A stretch of 64,000 bases of DNA, from positions 496,001-560,000 of the forward strand of contig NZ_CP146614.1 in NCBI RefSeq assembly GCF_037094685.1, given 5' to 3'. Below are positions 62,866 to 64,000 of this stretch, in pieces. The notes beneath the pieces were generated by a model. That model was not told where the DNA came from, did not search any database, and worked only from the letters and a program-made list of their open reading frames with translations. The translations under genes and the position numbers were made by a program. Every line of letters starts with the position of its first letter. The stretch's first letter is position 1. This stretch comes from Massilia sp. METH4 (GTDB lineage Bacteria > Pseudomonadota > Gammaproteobacteria > Burkholderiales > Burkholderiaceae_D).

Positions 62866-64000
62866 TCAGCTGTCGAGGTGCGAGATCTGCAGGCGCTGCC
62901 CGTTCGCGGCGCCCTTCCCTTCCAGTACCAGCGCCTTGTTCTGCTCGTCCAGCGAAATGCCCACGGTGAGGATGTCGATCAGCAGCAGTTGCAGGATGCG
63001 CGAGATCATCGACAGGAACGTGGTGCTGTCCTCGCTGTGGTCCACCGCCAGGCACACGTTGGCCTTCTTCGCCAGCGGCGACTGGCTCGTCGTGATGGCG
63101 ATGACGTCGGCCCCGGCGGCGCGGGCCGTGTCGACGGCGTCCAGCAATTCCGGCAGGCGGCCCGAATTCGAGATGGCGATCACCACGTCGCCCGGCTGCA
63201 GCAGCTCGGCCGCCAGCGACAGCAGGTGCGAGTCGCCGTACGAGGCGGTGGGAATGCGGAAGCGGAAGAACTTGTGCTGGCCGTCGAGCCCCACCACGCG
63301 CGAATTGCCCATCGCGTAGAACTCCACCTTCTTGGCCTTGGCCACGAGGGCGATGGCACGGTCCAGCGCGCGCACGTCCAGCTGGTCGCGGAACTTCAGG
63401 ATCGCCGACACGGTATTGTCGATCACCTTGGCCGACAGGTCGTGCGTGCTGTCGCTGTTGCGCACCTGGCTGTGGCGCACGGGGATCGCGCCCGTCAGGC
63501 TGCTGGCGAATTTCAGCTTGAAGTCCGCCAGGCCCGTGAAGCCCAGCGAGCGGCAGAAGCGGATCACGGTCGGCTGCGACACCTCGGCCAGCCGCGCGAT
63601 ATCGGCGATCGGCTCGTTCAGCACGAGGCGAGGTTGTTCCAGCACCAGTTGCGCGACGCGCTGCTCGGCCGGCGTGAGCTCGCGCTGCAGGTTCTGCACG
63701 CGCTCCATCAGCGTGTTGGCGCCGCTGCGGCCGCGCAGGTGTTCCGACAGGATCGTGGCCACGCCGTAGAAAGCCGGATTCGGCGTGGTGATCACATACG
63801 TGGGAATCTCCGCCAGGTACGAGGAGAAGCGCCCCTTCGCTTCGAAGCGGGCGCGGAACGGCGAGCTCCTGAACCACTCGCCCATGCGCGGCACGATGCC
63901 CCCGCCGATGAAGATGCCGCCGAAGGAACCGAGCGTGACGGCCAGGTTGGCCGCCGCGCCGCCCAGCATCGCGCAGAAGCACTCGAGCACTTCCAGGCAC
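62866..64000 (-). CDS. Bifunctional glucokinase / RpiR-HexR family regulator (3' part)
   Basis: The visible 378 codons continue beyond the right edge. Residues before about 90 (CFCAMLGGAAANLAVTLGSFGGIFIGGGIVPR) are the C-terminal part of a bacterial glucokinase. An RpiR-type HTH follows (LTPAEQRVAQLVLEQPRLVLNEPIADIARLAEVSQPTVIRFCRSLGF) and then a SIS sugar-phosphate isomerase domain (VEFYAMGNSRVVG; ISNSGRLPELLDAV). This fusion is known in Burkholderiales: the enzyme phosphorylates glucose and the regulator, sensing a sugar phosphate, controls Entner-Doudoroff genes. The gene is cut only by the window edge. Confidence 0.93.
   Translation of the reverse strand, partial: CLEVLECFCAMLGGAAANLAVTLGSFGGIFIGGGIVPRMGEWFRSSPFRARFEAKGRFSSYLAEIPTYVITTPNPAFYGVATILSEHLRGRSGANTLMERVQNLQRELTPAEQRVAQLVLEQPRLVLNEPIADIARLAEVSQPTVIRFCRSLGFTGLADFKLKFASSLTGAIPVRHSQVRNSDSTHDLSAKVIDNTVSAILKFRDQLDVRALDRAIALVAKAKKVEFYAMGNSRVVGLDGQHKFFRFRIPTASYGDSHLLSLAAELLQPGDVVIAISNSGRLPELLDAVDTARAAGADVIAITTSQSPLAKKANVCLAVDHSEDSTTFLSMISRILQLLLIDILTVGISLDEQNKALVLEGKGAANGQRLQISHLDS

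Overview
The window reads as chromosomal DNA of a high-GC betaproteobacterium, most likely an Oxalobacteraceae member of the Massilia / Duganella / Pseudoduganella group. Reasons: a PEP-CTERM exported protein; an aceE-aceF-lpdA operon whose LpdA carries its own lipoyl domain; a glucokinase fused to an RpiR/HexR-type regulator; the order zapB-like, zapA, 6S RNA; holC followed by an Ala/Pro-rich partner; and a TTTT-loop tRNA-Lys ending in a Burkholderiales-like acceptor. This is inference from gene content; no database search was possible.

Layout. 0-7 kb: barstar-like inhibitor, glycine-zipper lipoprotein-like protein, spermidine-synthase-like protein, orphan GspE/PilB-type ATPase, tRNA-Lys, an unrecognised coiled-coil protein that may contain a TRADD-N-like domain, an acyltransferase 3 with a 165-bp MITE-like palindrome just upstream. 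7-16 kb: PEP-CTERM protein, a Fur-box controlled TonB siderophore receptor, MRJP-like protein, SMR pump, PhzF, BON/LEA-like protein, secreted zincin, chemoreceptor. 16-27 kb: M49-like peptidase, two LysR-divergent modules (SDR and nitroreductase), and an EmrA-EmrB-NodT tripartite efflux operon divergent from its TetR with a perfect operator. 27-34 kb: beta-glucosidase plus AmpG-like transporter behind a strong promoter with a LacI-type operator, several hypothetical genes, GlxA-type regulator, LprI-like protein.

34-44 kb: pyruvate dehydrogenase operon (minus strand), folD, oligopeptidase A. 44-48 kb: holC and partner, two tandem branched-chain amino-acid binding proteins, cytochrome c, a frameshifted small Trp-rich protein. 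48-53 kb: ilvD, LysR, lgt, TfoX-C and EVE proteins, 6S RNA, zapA and a zapB-like coiled coil. 54-56 kb: groES-groEL with a textbook promoter and CIRCE. 56-64 kb: glycine-zipper protein, PoxB-like TPP enzyme, GST, hypothetical proteins, a His-rich YqjI-like PadR regulator with an MFS exporter, a 34-codon small gene, and the 3' part of glk-hexR.

The most unusual layer is between the genes. At least four families of dispersed palindromic intergenic repeats recur (positions in the findings), some nested in one another, one supplying a stop codon. There is also a MITE-like palindrome, and three genes whose -10 box lies only 6-7 nt from the start codon, implying leaderless mRNAs. I saw no CRISPR array, no intact transposase, no prophage and no rRNA.
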